From: Chthoniobacteraceae bacterium
GTDB taxonomy: Bacteria > Verrucomicrobiota > Verrucomicrobiia > Chthoniobacterales > Chthoniobacteraceae
Direction: 5' to 3'
DNA length: 64,000 bases
Assembly: GCA_028293625.1 (NCBI GenBank)
Contig: JAQGOL010000040.1
Coordinates: 179,694-243,693, forward strand
Shown here: positions 38,182 through 46,586 of the stretch, in pieces
How positions within the stretch are numbered: position 1 is the first letter of the stretch
Layout of the letters: each line of letters starts with the position of its first letter
Notes under the pieces: generated by a model
What the model saw: the letters and a program-made list of their open reading frames with translations, nothing else
Told to the model about the DNA's origin: nothing
Databases searched by the model: none
Program-made: the position numbers and the translations under genes

Positions 38182-39102
38182 CTACACGATCATGAGCCCT
38201 CCGTCATTCACCGTCAGAGCTCCCCTTCCCACGAAAGATCCCGCCAGCAGCGCCTCCGTGCAGGCATCGCCGACGTGCTTCTGGATGGCATCGCGGAGGG
38301 GGCGGGCGCCGAGGCGCGGGTGGAATCCTTCGCGGAGGAGGAACGGGAGAACGGTGGCGTCGAAGGTGAGGTCGAGGCCGCGGGTGCGGAGGCGGGCAAG
38401 TTCCTGGTCGAGGAGCATGGCGGCCACATGGAGCTGGACGTCGAAGGTGAGCCGGTTGAAGACCAGTTTTTCGGTGATGCGGGCGTAGAACTCGGGGCGG
38501 AGTGACTGGAAGGCGCGAGTCAGGACGTGACGCTCCATCGTGGCGAAGGTGGAATGCTGGAGGTTTAGGATTTCGGCGGAGCCGAGATTTGAGGTAAGGA
38601 CGATGTAGAAACCGCCTAGGTCGAGCGTTTCGCCGGAAGCCATGGTGACCCGGGCGGCGTCCAGGATCTGGAGCAGGATGTCGAGGACGCGAGGATGCGC
38701 TTTTTCGATTTCGTCGAAGAGAAGGGTACCGACTTTGAACTTTTCCAAAGGCTTGGCGAGGAGGCCGGTTTCACCCAGACGGCCGCCGAGCAGCACTCCA
38801 AGGCTTGCCTGGGTCTGGTATTCGGACATGTCGAATCGGAAAAGGTGCTCGTCCCCGAATAGGAAACGGGTGAACTCGATGGCTAGTTCCGTTTTTCCGA
38901 CACCGGTAGGGCCGAGGAAGAGGAAGCTGCCTCGGGGACGCTTGGAGGGGGTAAGTCCAAGTTCGCCACGGTATAGGACGGATGCAACGCGTGGGATCAC
39001 ATGATCCTGGCCGAGGACGCGGCACGTGAGATACGGTTTGAGGTCCTTTAGTTGCTCTGCGCGATCGGACGAGATCAGTTCTGCCTTCATGCGTGCGAGC
39101 AT
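38182..39102 (-). CDS. Single-ring Clp/Hsp100-type AAA+ ATPase beside the T4SS operon
   Basis: A 306-residue protein equal to only the second ATPase ring (D2) of ClpA/ClpB plus its small C-terminal domain. Walker A GPTGVGKT is at residues 64-71, Walker B LLFDEIEKAH at 127-136, sensor-1 TSN at 170-172 and sensor-2 GARPLRDAI near the end. The N domain and D1 ring are absent. After sensor 1 the sequence reads LGSAEILNLQHSTF with no IGF/IGL loop, so docking to ClpP is unlikely. It is divergent from virB2, and no VirB11 gene was found. It may remodel the pilus or relaxosome. Function is inferred. Confidence 0.82.
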   Translation of the reverse strand: MLARMKAELISSDRAEQLKDLKPYLTCRVLGQDHVIPRVASVLYRGELGLTPSKRPRGSFLFLGPTGVGKTELAIEFTRFLFGDEHLFRFDMSEYQTQASLGVLLGGRLGETGLLAKPLEKFKVGTLLFDEIEKAHPRVLDILLQILDAARVTMASGETLDLGGFYIVLTSNLGSAEILNLQHSTFATMERHVLTRAFQSLRPEFYARITEKLVFNRLTFDVQLHVAAMLLDQELARLRTRGLDLTFDATVLPFLLREGFHPRLGARPLRDAIQKHVGDACTEALLAGSFVGRGALTVNDGGLMIV

Positions 39103-39124
39103 GACAGGTGCGACGCGTTGGATT

Positions 39125-39140
39125 GCTCCAAGGCTGGAGC
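39125..39140. promoter_or_regulatory. GCTCCA-N4-TGGAGC palindrome, copy 4 (virB operon / Clp divergent promoter)
   Basis: GCTCCAAGGCTGGAGC, identical to copy 3. It lies 35 bp before the virB2 ATG and 22 bp before the Clp-type ATG on the other strand, so it could control both directions. Confidence 0.6.
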
Positions 39141-39175
39141 ACCGTTAAAGCGAACAGAGGCTATTACTTGCGGCC

Positions 39176-39466
39176 ATGACTACAGGATTCTTGTATCTAC
39201 GGTCCCTGCCCTTTCTCGCTCAGGCAGCAGGCGGGCTTGCGGAAGGCGCCAGTAAAGCCATGGGCATTGTGATGTTGATCGGGTTTATCTTCGGCACGAT
39301 CTGCGTGATCGGTGGTGGGTTCGCCATTCGACGCGGTGACACCGATGCTGGCAAACTCTCGATCATTGGCGGGCTGATAATTGCAGGTGCGCCGGTGATC
39401 GTGAAGGCGCTCTTTACGGCTTTCGGGCTTGAAGGTTCAACCGTGGATGTAGGCGCTTTCCAATGA
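39176..39466 (+). CDS. virB2: VirB2/TrbC-like pilin
   Basis: A 96-residue protein with an N-terminal hydrophobic stretch and two later transmembrane helices (VMLIGFIFGTICVIGGGFAI; LSIIGGLIIAGAPVIVKALF) joined by a short polar loop RRGDTDAG. This is the layout of conjugative pilins. Cleavage after AQA near residue 17 is likely. It is the first gene of the mating-pair operon and overlaps virB3 by ATGA. Confidence 0.8.
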   Translation: MTTGFLYLRSLPFLAQAAGGLAEGASKAMGIVMLIGFIFGTICVIGGGFAIRRGDTDAGKLSIIGGLIIAGAPVIVKALFTAFGLEGSTVDVGAFQ

Positions 39467-39792
39467 ACGAATTGCGTTTGACGGAAACCAATAGCGCCGA
39501 CGATTCCGATGGGAAAACATGGGGCTTCGAGGGCAACCTCTTCTGGCATCTGATCGGCGGGATCTTTGCGGCGGTGATCGTGTTGCTGCTGCTCTTCAGC
39601 GTGGCGCAGTGGACAATCACGGCTTCGGCGAGCGTGGCGGCGATTCCACTTTCACTCTCGCTGACTTACATCTTCGGGTTCAGACAGGGTAAACCGGCCG
39701 GTTACGACCGGGACATTCTGGAATTGTGGATCAGCGGGCCGGGATTCGGTCCGGATGCACGGCAGCCACTGGAGGAAAGATGTTATGTTTGA
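39463..39792 (+). CDS. virB3: VirB3/TrbD-like inner-membrane protein
   Basis: A 109-residue protein with two adjacent hydrophobic helices (FWHLIGGIFAAVIVLLLLFS; SVAAIPLSLSLTYIFGF) and a C-terminal tail HQ-like in place (KPAGYDRDILELWISG). Position directly before VirB4, small size and topology fit VirB3. Its end overlaps the virB4 start by 8 bp. Confidence 0.75.
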   Translation: MNELRLTETNSADDSDGKTWGFEGNLFWHLIGGIFAAVIVLLLLFSVAQWTITASASVAAIPLSLSLTYIFGFRQGKPAGYDRDILELWISGPGFGPDARQPLEERCYV

Positions 39793-42487
39793 ATCGGCTC
39801 CGAACGGTTATTTCATGGAGAACATGATCGTCTTTCATGGGGTCCGGAAAGGCGGTCATGTCGCGAAAGGGTTTTACTTCGAACCGCCTGATCTTTCCAC
39901 CGCAGCACCGGCGCAACTCAACGCGTTTCAGGATCAGATCGGCCTGCTCCTGGCATCGCTGCATGAAAACCAACGACTCCAGGTTCAATGGTTCTGCGAC
40001 TCGGACTACCGCGCCGAGCTGCTGCGTTATAACGACGAGACCCGGAAGGCGACGAACATCTGGACTCGGCGAACGCGCAATGAGCGCTTTATCCGGTATT
40101 GGGAAGCCATGACCGAGCGCCAGTTGCGCCGGCAGCGGCTGATTCTGTATGTAACCCGCGCCATTACGGCAGAACCACCGTTGGTCCAGTCGAGGGAAGC
40201 GCGCCGGAACTATTACGACGCGCTTCTTGGACAACTTAGCGCGGAGTTCGATCACGTACATGAAATGCTGCTTGGGATATTTCCGGAGGCGCGGATCACG
40301 CCGATGGCCGACGTGGATCATTTCCGGCATTACAGCACGTTTCTCAATCCCTCGCTGACTCAACGGCCCGGCATTGATGTTGACGACCTGTTCGACCCTG
40401 TATTTTCCATTCATGATAACTGCTGGAACGGCGAAGCGGTGGGAAAGAGGAACGCCGGTTTCTACTTGGATGGCAATCATCATGCACTGCTGGTCCTCAG
40501 GCGATGGCCGAAGGTGAGTTTCCCGGGGATCATTCGCCGGCTGACTGATCTGCCGTTGCTCGACTACACAATAACCGTCAACATTGAGCCCGTTTCGGCC
40601 GGGAGGGAAATCGCGAGGGAAGAAAAGGCGCATGATCGGCTCGCTGGAGATTACGCGAGCGAGAAACGGCTTTCGCTTCTGACGGCGATGGAGAAGAAGG
40701 AACGCAAGATCGCCGCGCTTATGCAGGGACATACGCTGCCATTCAACGTGCAGTTTGTTGTACGAACCTGGGATCCGACTCGGGACGGGCTGGCGTCGAA
40801 GGCCGGAGCGATCAAGAGCGCAATCCAGAGCATGAATAGCGCGCAGTTCTTCGAGTGCGCGTTGCCAACCACGTCGCGGAACGTCTTCTACCAGACCTGG
40901 CCGGGGTGGAGTTGGGGAGACTATCCGCATCGCAAGCTCTATGGCGAAACGCGCTACATCGCGGACCTGTTGCCGTTCAGCTCCACGTTCACCGGGCACC
41001 TGGAAACGGCGGAAGCGATCTATGACGGTCCGGCGAGGAACCTGGTGGGCGTCAAAACGTTTTCCGGGTCAGGCACCGACGCCACACCGCAGCACGCCGT
41101 TTTGCTCGGAATGAGTGGAGCGGGGAAATCGGTCACCGTCTGTGACCTGCTCTCCCAGACCGAAGGTTACTTCGACTATACGGTGATCATTGAAGAAGGA
41201 CTTTCATACGGTCTCTACACACAAACGGTCGAGCCGGGAGCGCGTCCCATCATCATTCAGCCGGATGGCGATCTCACAATCAACTATCTCGATACGCATC
41301 GGTTGCCGCTGACGGCGGATCACCTTTCAACGGCCACGGCGCTCGTGGCGCGCATGGTGGGAATCAGCTCCGATGAAGACCGCCAGATGAACCGGCAGGC
41401 GCAGATCGCCAAGTATCTGAATCTGCTCTACGACGATATTTTCAACCAGTGGAGCCATGAGAATCCGGAGCGGCTTCTGGGAATCGCACGCCTGGCTTGC
41501 GCACTCGCCAAACGGAGACTTCAACGGATGCGGCCGGGCAGCACTTCGCTGGATATTTTTGCTGAGTTCCGCGATTGGCGAAGCAATGCGCCCGATGAGG
41601 GACAGGCTTATCTCGATCAAATCGCGGAGGCCGATGTCATCCGGTTTCTGAAGGAGCCCAGAACCGGACGGGAGGTGCGCAACGTGGCGTTCGCATTCTT
41701 TGCCCCGGCAGAACAGCCGACCCATCGGATGCTTCAGGAACTGATGCAGTTGGAACATGGCAACGACGAAATCCGGGAACTCGCCGACCGAATGCTGCCG
41801 TGGTGCGCGGATGGCAGTTATGGCCGGCTGTTCGATGGAACTTCCAACGTTTCCCTGACCGGAAAGATTGCGCATTTTGAGCTCGGTTATATTCCGGAAT
41901 CAGCCAAAGCGCTTCGGGCGGCTGCCGGATTTCTGGTCACCAACTACACGCGACAGCATATCGTGACGCTGCCCCGCGCCGTCAGGAAACGGAACATCTA
42001 CGAAGAAGTGGCGCGGCTCATGGACATCCCAGGCGGCGAGGAGATCGTGAAGGAAAGTTACACGCAACTGAGGAAGTTCAACTGCTGGAACATCTCGATC
42101 GTCCAGCAATACTCGCGGTTCAAGGAAAGCCGGATCCGGGCAGCGGTATTCGGAAACAGTCGCCAGTTTTTCCTCATGCGCCAGAATGACCGCTCCGATC
42201 TGGATGACATCGGACGGGACCTGGAGCTTTCCGCTGTTACCCGGCAGAGTATCCTGAGCTATCCCCTGCCCGACCAGCAGGCAGGAGAAAAATTCGCGGC
42301 ACTCACCTATCTGCACACGGATGCCGGCCGGCCTGTCTGCGGTACCATGCATAACGTGGCTTCGCCCGAGATGCTCTATTGTTCGAGCACAACCGGGGCC
42401 CACTTCGAAAAACGTGCAGAGGAAATGCAGCAATTCGATGATCCGGTGGCAGGGATCATCGCCTGCTCGACACGGCCGGAAGTGTAA
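39785..42487 (+). CDS. virB4: VirB4/TrbE conjugative ATPase
   Basis: A 900-residue protein with the VirB4 N-terminal domain and a C-terminal motor: Walker A GMSGAGKS near residue 443, with the Walker B region in the IPESAKALRAAAGFLVTN to LPRAVRKRNIYEEVARLM stretch. This places Glu-rich YEEVARL where relatives usually have a DEAW/DE box. It powers pilus biogenesis and substrate transfer. The ATG at 39785 is preferred because GGAGGAAAG lies 6-14 bp upstream, although the frame is open to 39755. The frame is intact. Confidence 0.9.
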   Translation: MFESAPNGYFMENMIVFHGVRKGGHVAKGFYFEPPDLSTAAPAQLNAFQDQIGLLLASLHENQRLQVQWFCDSDYRAELLRYNDETRKATNIWTRRTRNERFIRYWEAMTERQLRRQRLILYVTRAITAEPPLVQSREARRNYYDALLGQLSAEFDHVHEMLLGIFPEARITPMADVDHFRHYSTFLNPSLTQRPGIDVDDLFDPVFSIHDNCWNGEAVGKRNAGFYLDGNHHALLVLRRWPKVSFPGIIRRLTDLPLLDYTITVNIEPVSAGREIAREEKAHDRLAGDYASEKRLSLLTAMEKKERKIAALMQGHTLPFNVQFVVRTWDPTRDGLASKAGAIKSAIQSMNSAQFFECALPTTSRNVFYQTWPGWSWGDYPHRKLYGETRYIADLLPFSSTFTGHLETAEAIYDGPARNLVGVKTFSGSGTDATPQHAVLLGMSGAGKSVTVCDLLSQTEGYFDYTVIIEEGLSYGLYTQTVEPGARPIIIQPDGDLTINYLDTHRLPLTADHLSTATALVARMVGISSDEDRQMNRQAQIAKYLNLLYDDIFNQWSHENPERLLGIARLACALAKRRLQRMRPGSTSLDIFAEFRDWRSNAPDEGQAYLDQIAEADVIRFLKEPRTGREVRNVAFAFFAPAEQPTHRMLQELMQLEHGNDEIRELADRMLPWCADGSYGRLFDGTSNVSLTGKIAHFELGYIPESAKALRAAAGFLVTNYTRQHIVTLPRAVRKRNIYEEVARLMDIPGGEEIVKESYTQLRKFNCWNISIVQQYSRFKESRIRAAVFGNSRQFFLMRQNDRSDLDDIGRDLELSAVTRQSILSYPLPDQQAGEKFAALTYLHTDAGRPVCGTMHNVASPEMLYCSSTTGAHFEKRAEEMQQFDDPVAGIIACSTRPEV

Positions 42488-42505
42488 GTCCGGCGGTTAA
42501 CAGCA

Positions 42506-42540
42506 ACTTGCCGTTCAGAAATCACCTCAGGACGGCAAGT
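42506..42540. terminator. 9-bp inverted repeat after virB4
   Basis: ACTTGCCGT (42506-42514) and ACGGCAAGT (42532-42540) form a perfect stem with a 17-nt loop just after the virB4 stop and before palindrome copy 5. No T-tract follows, so it may attenuate rather than end transcription. Confidence 0.35.
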
Positions 42541-42541
42541 C

Positions 42542-42557
42542 GCTCCAAGGTTGGAGC
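42542..42557. promoter_or_regulatory. GCTCCA-N4-TGGAGC palindrome, copy 5 (lipoprotein leader)
   Basis: GCTCCAAGGTTGGAGC, 34 bp before the ATG at 42592. It suggests a second, co-regulated promoter inside the virB cluster. Confidence 0.58.
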
Positions 42558-42591
42558 AGGTCCTAAGCGATTTCTCACTACAAGTATCCGC

Positions 42592-43008
42592 ATGAAGATT
42601 CGAATCATCCTCATAGCTTGTGTTCCCGTTCTCTTAACTGCCTGTGCTGGCATGAGTCCTACACGAATCGCAGCGGATGGCCTCGGTGCCGCGGGCGGCG
42701 CGCTCATTGGCGGAGTGCTTGGAAAGAACAATCCGCATATTACCGCGGCGGGCGCTGGGGCCGGGGTCTTGCTTGGTGAAACGATCGCCGCCGGAAGCGC
42801 CAAGGCTGCGGAGAAATCGTATGCGACCGGTTACGAGAAAGGCCGTAGCGACAGCGCCAAGGATCAGTTTCGACAGCTTGTCGAACTGCAACGCCAGCCG
42901 GGAAATATCGATAGCGGACTCAGCCTCTTCGATATCCCGCTTCCGGAACGGGAGGTCAACGGCGCCCTTCTCAATGCCAGCGTGAAGACCCTTCGGATTC
43001 AGGAATAG
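42592..43008 (+). CDS. Lipoprotein with glycine-zipper segment (T4SS-associated)
   Basis: A 138-residue protein starting MKIRIILIACVPVLLTAC, with lipobox LLTAC so Cys18 is lipidated. Residues about 30-65 are a glycine-zipper (GLGAAGGALIGGVLG, AGAGAGVLLGETIAAG), which can oligomerise in membranes. The C-terminal part is helical. I chose the ATG at 42592 over the longer frame because of the signal peptide. It lies 4 bp before the VirB5-like gene. It could contribute to the outer-membrane part of the channel. Confidence 0.75.
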   Translation: MKIRIILIACVPVLLTACAGMSPTRIAADGLGAAGGALIGGVLGKNNPHITAAGAGAGVLLGETIAAGSAKAAEKSYATGYEKGRSDSAKDQFRQLVELQRQPGNIDSGLSLFDIPLPEREVNGALLNASVKTLRIQE

Positions 43009-43012
43009 CCAA

Positions 43013-43810
43013 ATGAAAACCATTATATTCTGCGTCGCCTGCTCGGCTCTTACATGCCATGCCCAGCTTGTCGTCACCGATCCGATCTCTGACGCGCTCT
43101 CTGAAATCCAGCACGTCGAGGACATCGCCAAGACAGTCGAGATGATCGACAACCAGGTCAGACAAATCACCACGCTGACCCAGCAGCTTCAGCAGATCAC
43201 CGCCTACGTAAAGGCGTTCGGCGATCCATCGACGCTGCTCAGGATTACCGGCGCTGATGACCTTATTCGAAGCCTGAATACTACCGGGGTAGGCACGACA
43301 CTCAGTGAACTGAAGAAGGTCGATGACTCGTTCGCGGTGCTGCGATCGGACTTAAACGGACTATATCAGGGGATCGACGCGACGGTTCAGACACCCGGTG
43401 GCATCGAGTTGCCACGGGCCGGGGAACTCTACCGCAAGTTTGTCGCGGTGGAACAAACAGCCCGGAACTTCAGCGATGTCTTCGAGGATGTGAGCGAGCG
43501 GCGCCGAGTCCTCAAAGACCGCGTGGCTGAAACTACTGAACAACTGCAAGCAGCCGCGACCGATGCTGAAACGCAGAAGCTGACCGGGGTCCTGGCAGGC
43601 TACAACGCCGAGCTCGGATCGATCGATAAAGAGGTCGATCATGCCCTTGCCGAAACTCTCGTGCTCGACATCCAGAACCGGGCAGATCGTGAGAAACAGG
43701 AGCAAGCCAGGGCGGAAGAGCGGCAGGCCGAAGTAGCAGAAGCGCTCCGCAACTATTCGCGCACGTTTCGGATCGACTCCACGCCGGCCCGGTTCCCGCA
43801 AGGCAAATGA
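43013..43810 (+). CDS. trbJ: VirB5/TrbJ-like secreted T4SS protein
   Basis: A 265-residue protein with a signal peptide (MKTIIFCVACSALTCHA). A long coiled coil runs from about 25 to 70 (VEMIDNQVRQITTLTQQLQQ) and again from about 145 to 245. TrbJ/VirB5 proteins sit at the pilus tip and have this coiled-coil, Gln-rich N-terminus. Its stop overlaps the start of a 35-residue membrane peptide gene (ATGA). Confidence 0.8.
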   Translation: MKTIIFCVACSALTCHAQLVVTDPISDALSEIQHVEDIAKTVEMIDNQVRQITTLTQQLQQITAYVKAFGDPSTLLRITGADDLIRSLNTTGVGTTLSELKKVDDSFAVLRSDLNGLYQGIDATVQTPGGIELPRAGELYRKFVAVEQTARNFSDVFEDVSERRRVLKDRVAETTEQLQAAATDAETQKLTGVLAGYNAELGSIDKEVDHALAETLVLDIQNRADREKQEQARAEERQAEVAEALRNYSRTFRIDSTPARFPQGK

Positions 43811-43914
43811 TCAACAGGTTCAGTGTGGCTTGCGCGATCATCGCGGGCGGTGGGGTTGCATTCATTCTGGTGCTCTGGATCACGCTTGAGGTGCTTCACG
43901 CGATGGCTCGCTAA
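43807..43914 (+). CDS. 35-residue single-span peptide between virB5 and virB6
   Basis: The ATG overlaps the trbJ stop as ATGA. The peptide reads MINRFSVACAIIAGGG and then VAFILVLWITLEVLHAMAR, ending at TAA 43912-43914. It has one confident transmembrane span and a tight coupling signal. It holds the position of entry-exclusion or VirB7/TrbK-type small proteins. There is no lipobox, so it is not a classical VirB7. Overlap, topology and operon position support it as real; no homology could be checked. Confidence 0.6.
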   Translation: MINRFSVACAIIAGGGVAFILVLWITLEVLHAMAR

Positions 43915-43982
43915 CCAGCCGTAACTGCCGTGCAAAGGTGCTCCGGAGCGCGCGCGAAAAATTGGTTTTTCAGAATATTTTC

Positions 43983-45056
43983 ATGAACGACTTCAACGTA
44001 TTGTTTCCGAACTTCCTGACCCAATGCGATCAGCTGCGTTCGGTGCTGGTTCCAATCAGCTTTGTCCTGCTCGTGATCGGGATGGTTTCCTTCACCGTCT
44101 CGGGACAGCGCAGTCCAGGCGCCTACCTGCGAACATTTGCACGCACCGCGGCTTATATCGTCCTGCTGACCCAACTAACGACTTGGGGAAACCTGATGAG
44201 CGAAACGGCCGATCAGACCGTAAAAAATGTGCTGCACGCTGATCCGGCAAAGGTCGGTGAACAGTATAACGCGAAGCTTCTGGTCCAAAGCGGACATGAC
44301 AACAGCGGGAGCTGGTGGAGTAAAATCAGCGACCCCAGCGCCATTGCCGAACAACTGGCAAGTTGGGCACTTCAAGCCTTCGGATTCCTGGGAAGTGTCA
44401 TTCTTTTTTACGCCTATCTGGCTCAAAAGTTCATCCTCTACATCGGATACGGGCTGTCGCCGATTTTTGTCGGGTTCCTGGCGGTCCGGACACTGCAATC
44501 CATTGGGGTCAGTTACGTTCTGTCACTGGCAGGCGTGATGTTATGGCCACTCGGCTGGGGCGCCGCTTCGGTTGCAACTCAAGGGCTGCTCGATTTCATG
44601 ACCGACCAAAGCTTTCTGACCGGCGGCGCGGCAGGCAGCGCCGGCTACGTATTCCAAAACCTGATCGGCATCGCGGTATTGGGGATCTGGGTCATCTTCA
44701 GCACGATTGCCGCACCGGTCATCCTGCAGAAAGCCATTTCCACCGGAGCACAAATCGGCTCGGCATTGTTAAGCGACGCCACCACGGTGGGAGTTGCGAC
44801 TGGAACAGGAGCGATGGGAGCGGCCGCAGCATTCGGCAGCGGACGCGGATTGGGGGCGGCATTGGGCGGCATAATAGCGGGAGCCACGGCAGGAGCGACC
44901 GCTCTCGCTGGCTCGTCATTAAGCGGAAGCAGTTACTCGCCTTCGGCGGCAGCACTGGCGTCGCTCGGTCATCACCGGCAACCAAAACCGGAGAAGAACG
45001 ATGACATCACCAAGGATCAAATCATCCAGGAACTACTCAAACGGATCCCATTATGA
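43983..45056 (+). CDS. virB6: VirB6/TrbL-like polytopic membrane protein
   Basis: A 357-residue protein with at least five hydrophobic helices (VLVPISFVLLVIGMVSF; FLGSVILFYAYLAQKFILYI; VSYVLSLAGVMLWPLGWG; LIGIAVLGIWVIFSTIAAP) and a Gly/Ala/Ser-rich C-terminus typical of TrbL. It starts best at 43983 (MNDFNVLF); the frame is open to 43938. It forms part of the inner-membrane translocation channel. It overlaps virB8 by ATGA. Confidence 0.85.
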   Translation: MNDFNVLFPNFLTQCDQLRSVLVPISFVLLVIGMVSFTVSGQRSPGAYLRTFARTAAYIVLLTQLTTWGNLMSETADQTVKNVLHADPAKVGEQYNAKLLVQSGHDNSGSWWSKISDPSAIAEQLASWALQAFGFLGSVILFYAYLAQKFILYIGYGLSPIFVGFLAVRTLQSIGVSYVLSLAGVMLWPLGWGAASVATQGLLDFMTDQSFLTGGAAGSAGYVFQNLIGIAVLGIWVIFSTIAAPVILQKAISTGAQIGSALLSDATTVGVATGTGAMGAAAAFGSGRGLGAALGGIIAGATAGATALAGSSLSGSSYSPSAAALASLGHHRQPKPEKNDDITKDQIIQELLKRIPL

Positions 45057-45715
45057 CGTCCGACGAACTCAGACAAAGCATGCCCACCCCGCGCCAGGCG
45101 GTTATCTGCAAGGAGCGCGATTTCAGTCCCACCCGAATCTTCGTTGACCGTGACCGACTGGCGCGCTGGTGGTTCGGGTGCACGTGCGCAGTGCTTATCT
45201 TCGCCGCGGTGGACCGTTATCGGCTGGTCAACGCGTTCAAGCGCCGTGAGCAGGTCATTGTTATTGATCCGGCCGGCACCTTCTATGTGTCGCCGCTATT
45301 GAAATTCCAGGATGCCAACGCGTTGCACGCCCAGCAAAGCACGCTTGCCACGATCGCATTTCTGGAACGCAATCCGAAGGACTTCGACCACGGCGAGCTA
45401 CTCAAACAGCTCTTTCTCAAGAGTGCCATGGAGAAAGCGCAGGCACAACGCATCTCGGAGGACGCCGAGTTCAAAGCCAAACAACTTCACCAGAAAGTTG
45501 AGATAGGCCGAATCGACATCCTCGAAACGCGCGCCGAGTCGGTTCTTACCCAGGTATCCGGGCAACTGATCCGGACCGGCATTTTTCAGGAGAAAGCATT
45601 CACGGAGGCGCTGCCGTTCACCTTCAAGCTCAAGTTCCAACGCAATCCAAACATGGTCGAGAACGGCCGATTTCCGACCGCCATCAAAGACTTCAAGTAT
45701 GACACGAACCATTAG
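45053..45715 (+). CDS. virB8: VirB8/TrbF-like bitopic protein
   Basis: A 220-residue protein with one N-terminal membrane span (about 38-54, WWFGCTCAVLIFAAV) and an NTF2-like periplasmic domain (about 65-215) ending in FTFKLKFQRNPNMVENGRFP. VirB8 nucleates the T4SS core complex. It is coupled to virB6 (4-bp overlap) and overlaps virB9 by 17 bp. Confidence 0.82.
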   Translation: MTSDELRQSMPTPRQAVICKERDFSPTRIFVDRDRLARWWFGCTCAVLIFAAVDRYRLVNAFKRREQVIVIDPAGTFYVSPLLKFQDANALHAQQSTLATIAFLERNPKDFDHGELLKQLFLKSAMEKAQAQRISEDAEFKAKQLHQKVEIGRIDILETRAESVLTQVSGQLIRTGIFQEKAFTEALPFTFKLKFQRNPNMVENGRFPTAIKDFKYDTNH

Positions 45716-46586
45716 TTTGCTCCTTCTTGCTGCGTGCACTTCACCGGGCTGTCTCCACTCGGCAGAGCTGCTTGATCCTATCCAAGAGATTACACTGGAC
45801 GATCACGCTGTTCAAACCGTGCCGGTCTCCGGGCAACGCGTAACCACGATCAGTTTCCCAGGACCTATCCAGGCAATCGATGGCGCCCTGGTTGCCACCG
45901 ATCCGCAGTCCCCTGCCCTTTTTCAGCTCTCCCATACAAAAGGGACTTCTTACTTCTCCGTGCGAGCCCTTGTCAGGGACGCGGTTACCAACCTCAACGT
46001 GCGCTGGGATGACAAAACCTATGCGCTCGAATTACACGAGAGCGCAAAGCCGTGGTATCTCGCCAATCTCAAATCCAAAGCAGCCAGTAAGCCGATAGCG
46101 GCCCGGCCTGTAACGCCGCCTCGCCTTATAGGTCTGCTCGATAAAGCCAAAGCATTTGCGGTTCTGAAGGCGCATTATCCCGAGGCTGTCAGCGATGTGG
46201 AGTTCCGGAGCGAGAAACCGTGCATCACAGAATGTTCGGACTACCGGGTCGAAGCTACCGAGATCTACCGGTTCAATGCCGAGGACACGCTGGTCCTTCA
46301 CCTCACGATCGTGAACAAAACGGACAAGGTAATCGAATTTGTTCCCGAGCAGATCCAAGTGAAAGCCGGACAACAAATCTTTTACCCGTCGCTTACGCAG
46401 CTTCCCGGATTGCTTACTCCAAACGAGAAGATCAGCGGTTACGTGGCGATCACAGGAACCTCGGATGGCGAGCGCAACGAGCTTTCCATCAAAAACGATT
46501 TCACGATTCTACTCGCCCGTGTGGCACCAAGCGAGCCGGTTCCGGCAGTCATGCCGGCCAAAACCAAAAGCAGGAGCCGCAAATGA
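45699..46586 (+). CDS. virB9: VirB9/TrbG-like outer-membrane core protein
   Basis: A 295-residue exported protein with signal peptide (SLLLLAACTSPGCLHSAE). An N-terminal domain with TTISFPGPIQAIDG and a C-terminal beta domain (VFRSEKPC-like segment, LHLTIVNKTDKVIEFVPEQI) are typical of VirB9. With VirB10 and a lipoprotein it should form the outer-membrane ring. It overlaps virB8 by 17 bp and virB10 by 4 bp. Confidence 0.78.
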   Translation: MTRTISLLLLAACTSPGCLHSAELLDPIQEITLDDHAVQTVPVSGQRVTTISFPGPIQAIDGALVATDPQSPALFQLSHTKGTSYFSVRALVRDAVTNLNVRWDDKTYALELHESAKPWYLANLKSKAASKPIAARPVTPPRLIGLLDKAKAFAVLKAHYPEAVSDVEFRSEKPCITECSDYRVEATEIYRFNAEDTLVLHLTIVNKTDKVIEFVPEQIQVKAGQQIFYPSLTQLPGLLTPNEKISGYVAITGTSDGERNELSIKNDFTILLARVAPSEPVPAVMPAKTKSRSRK

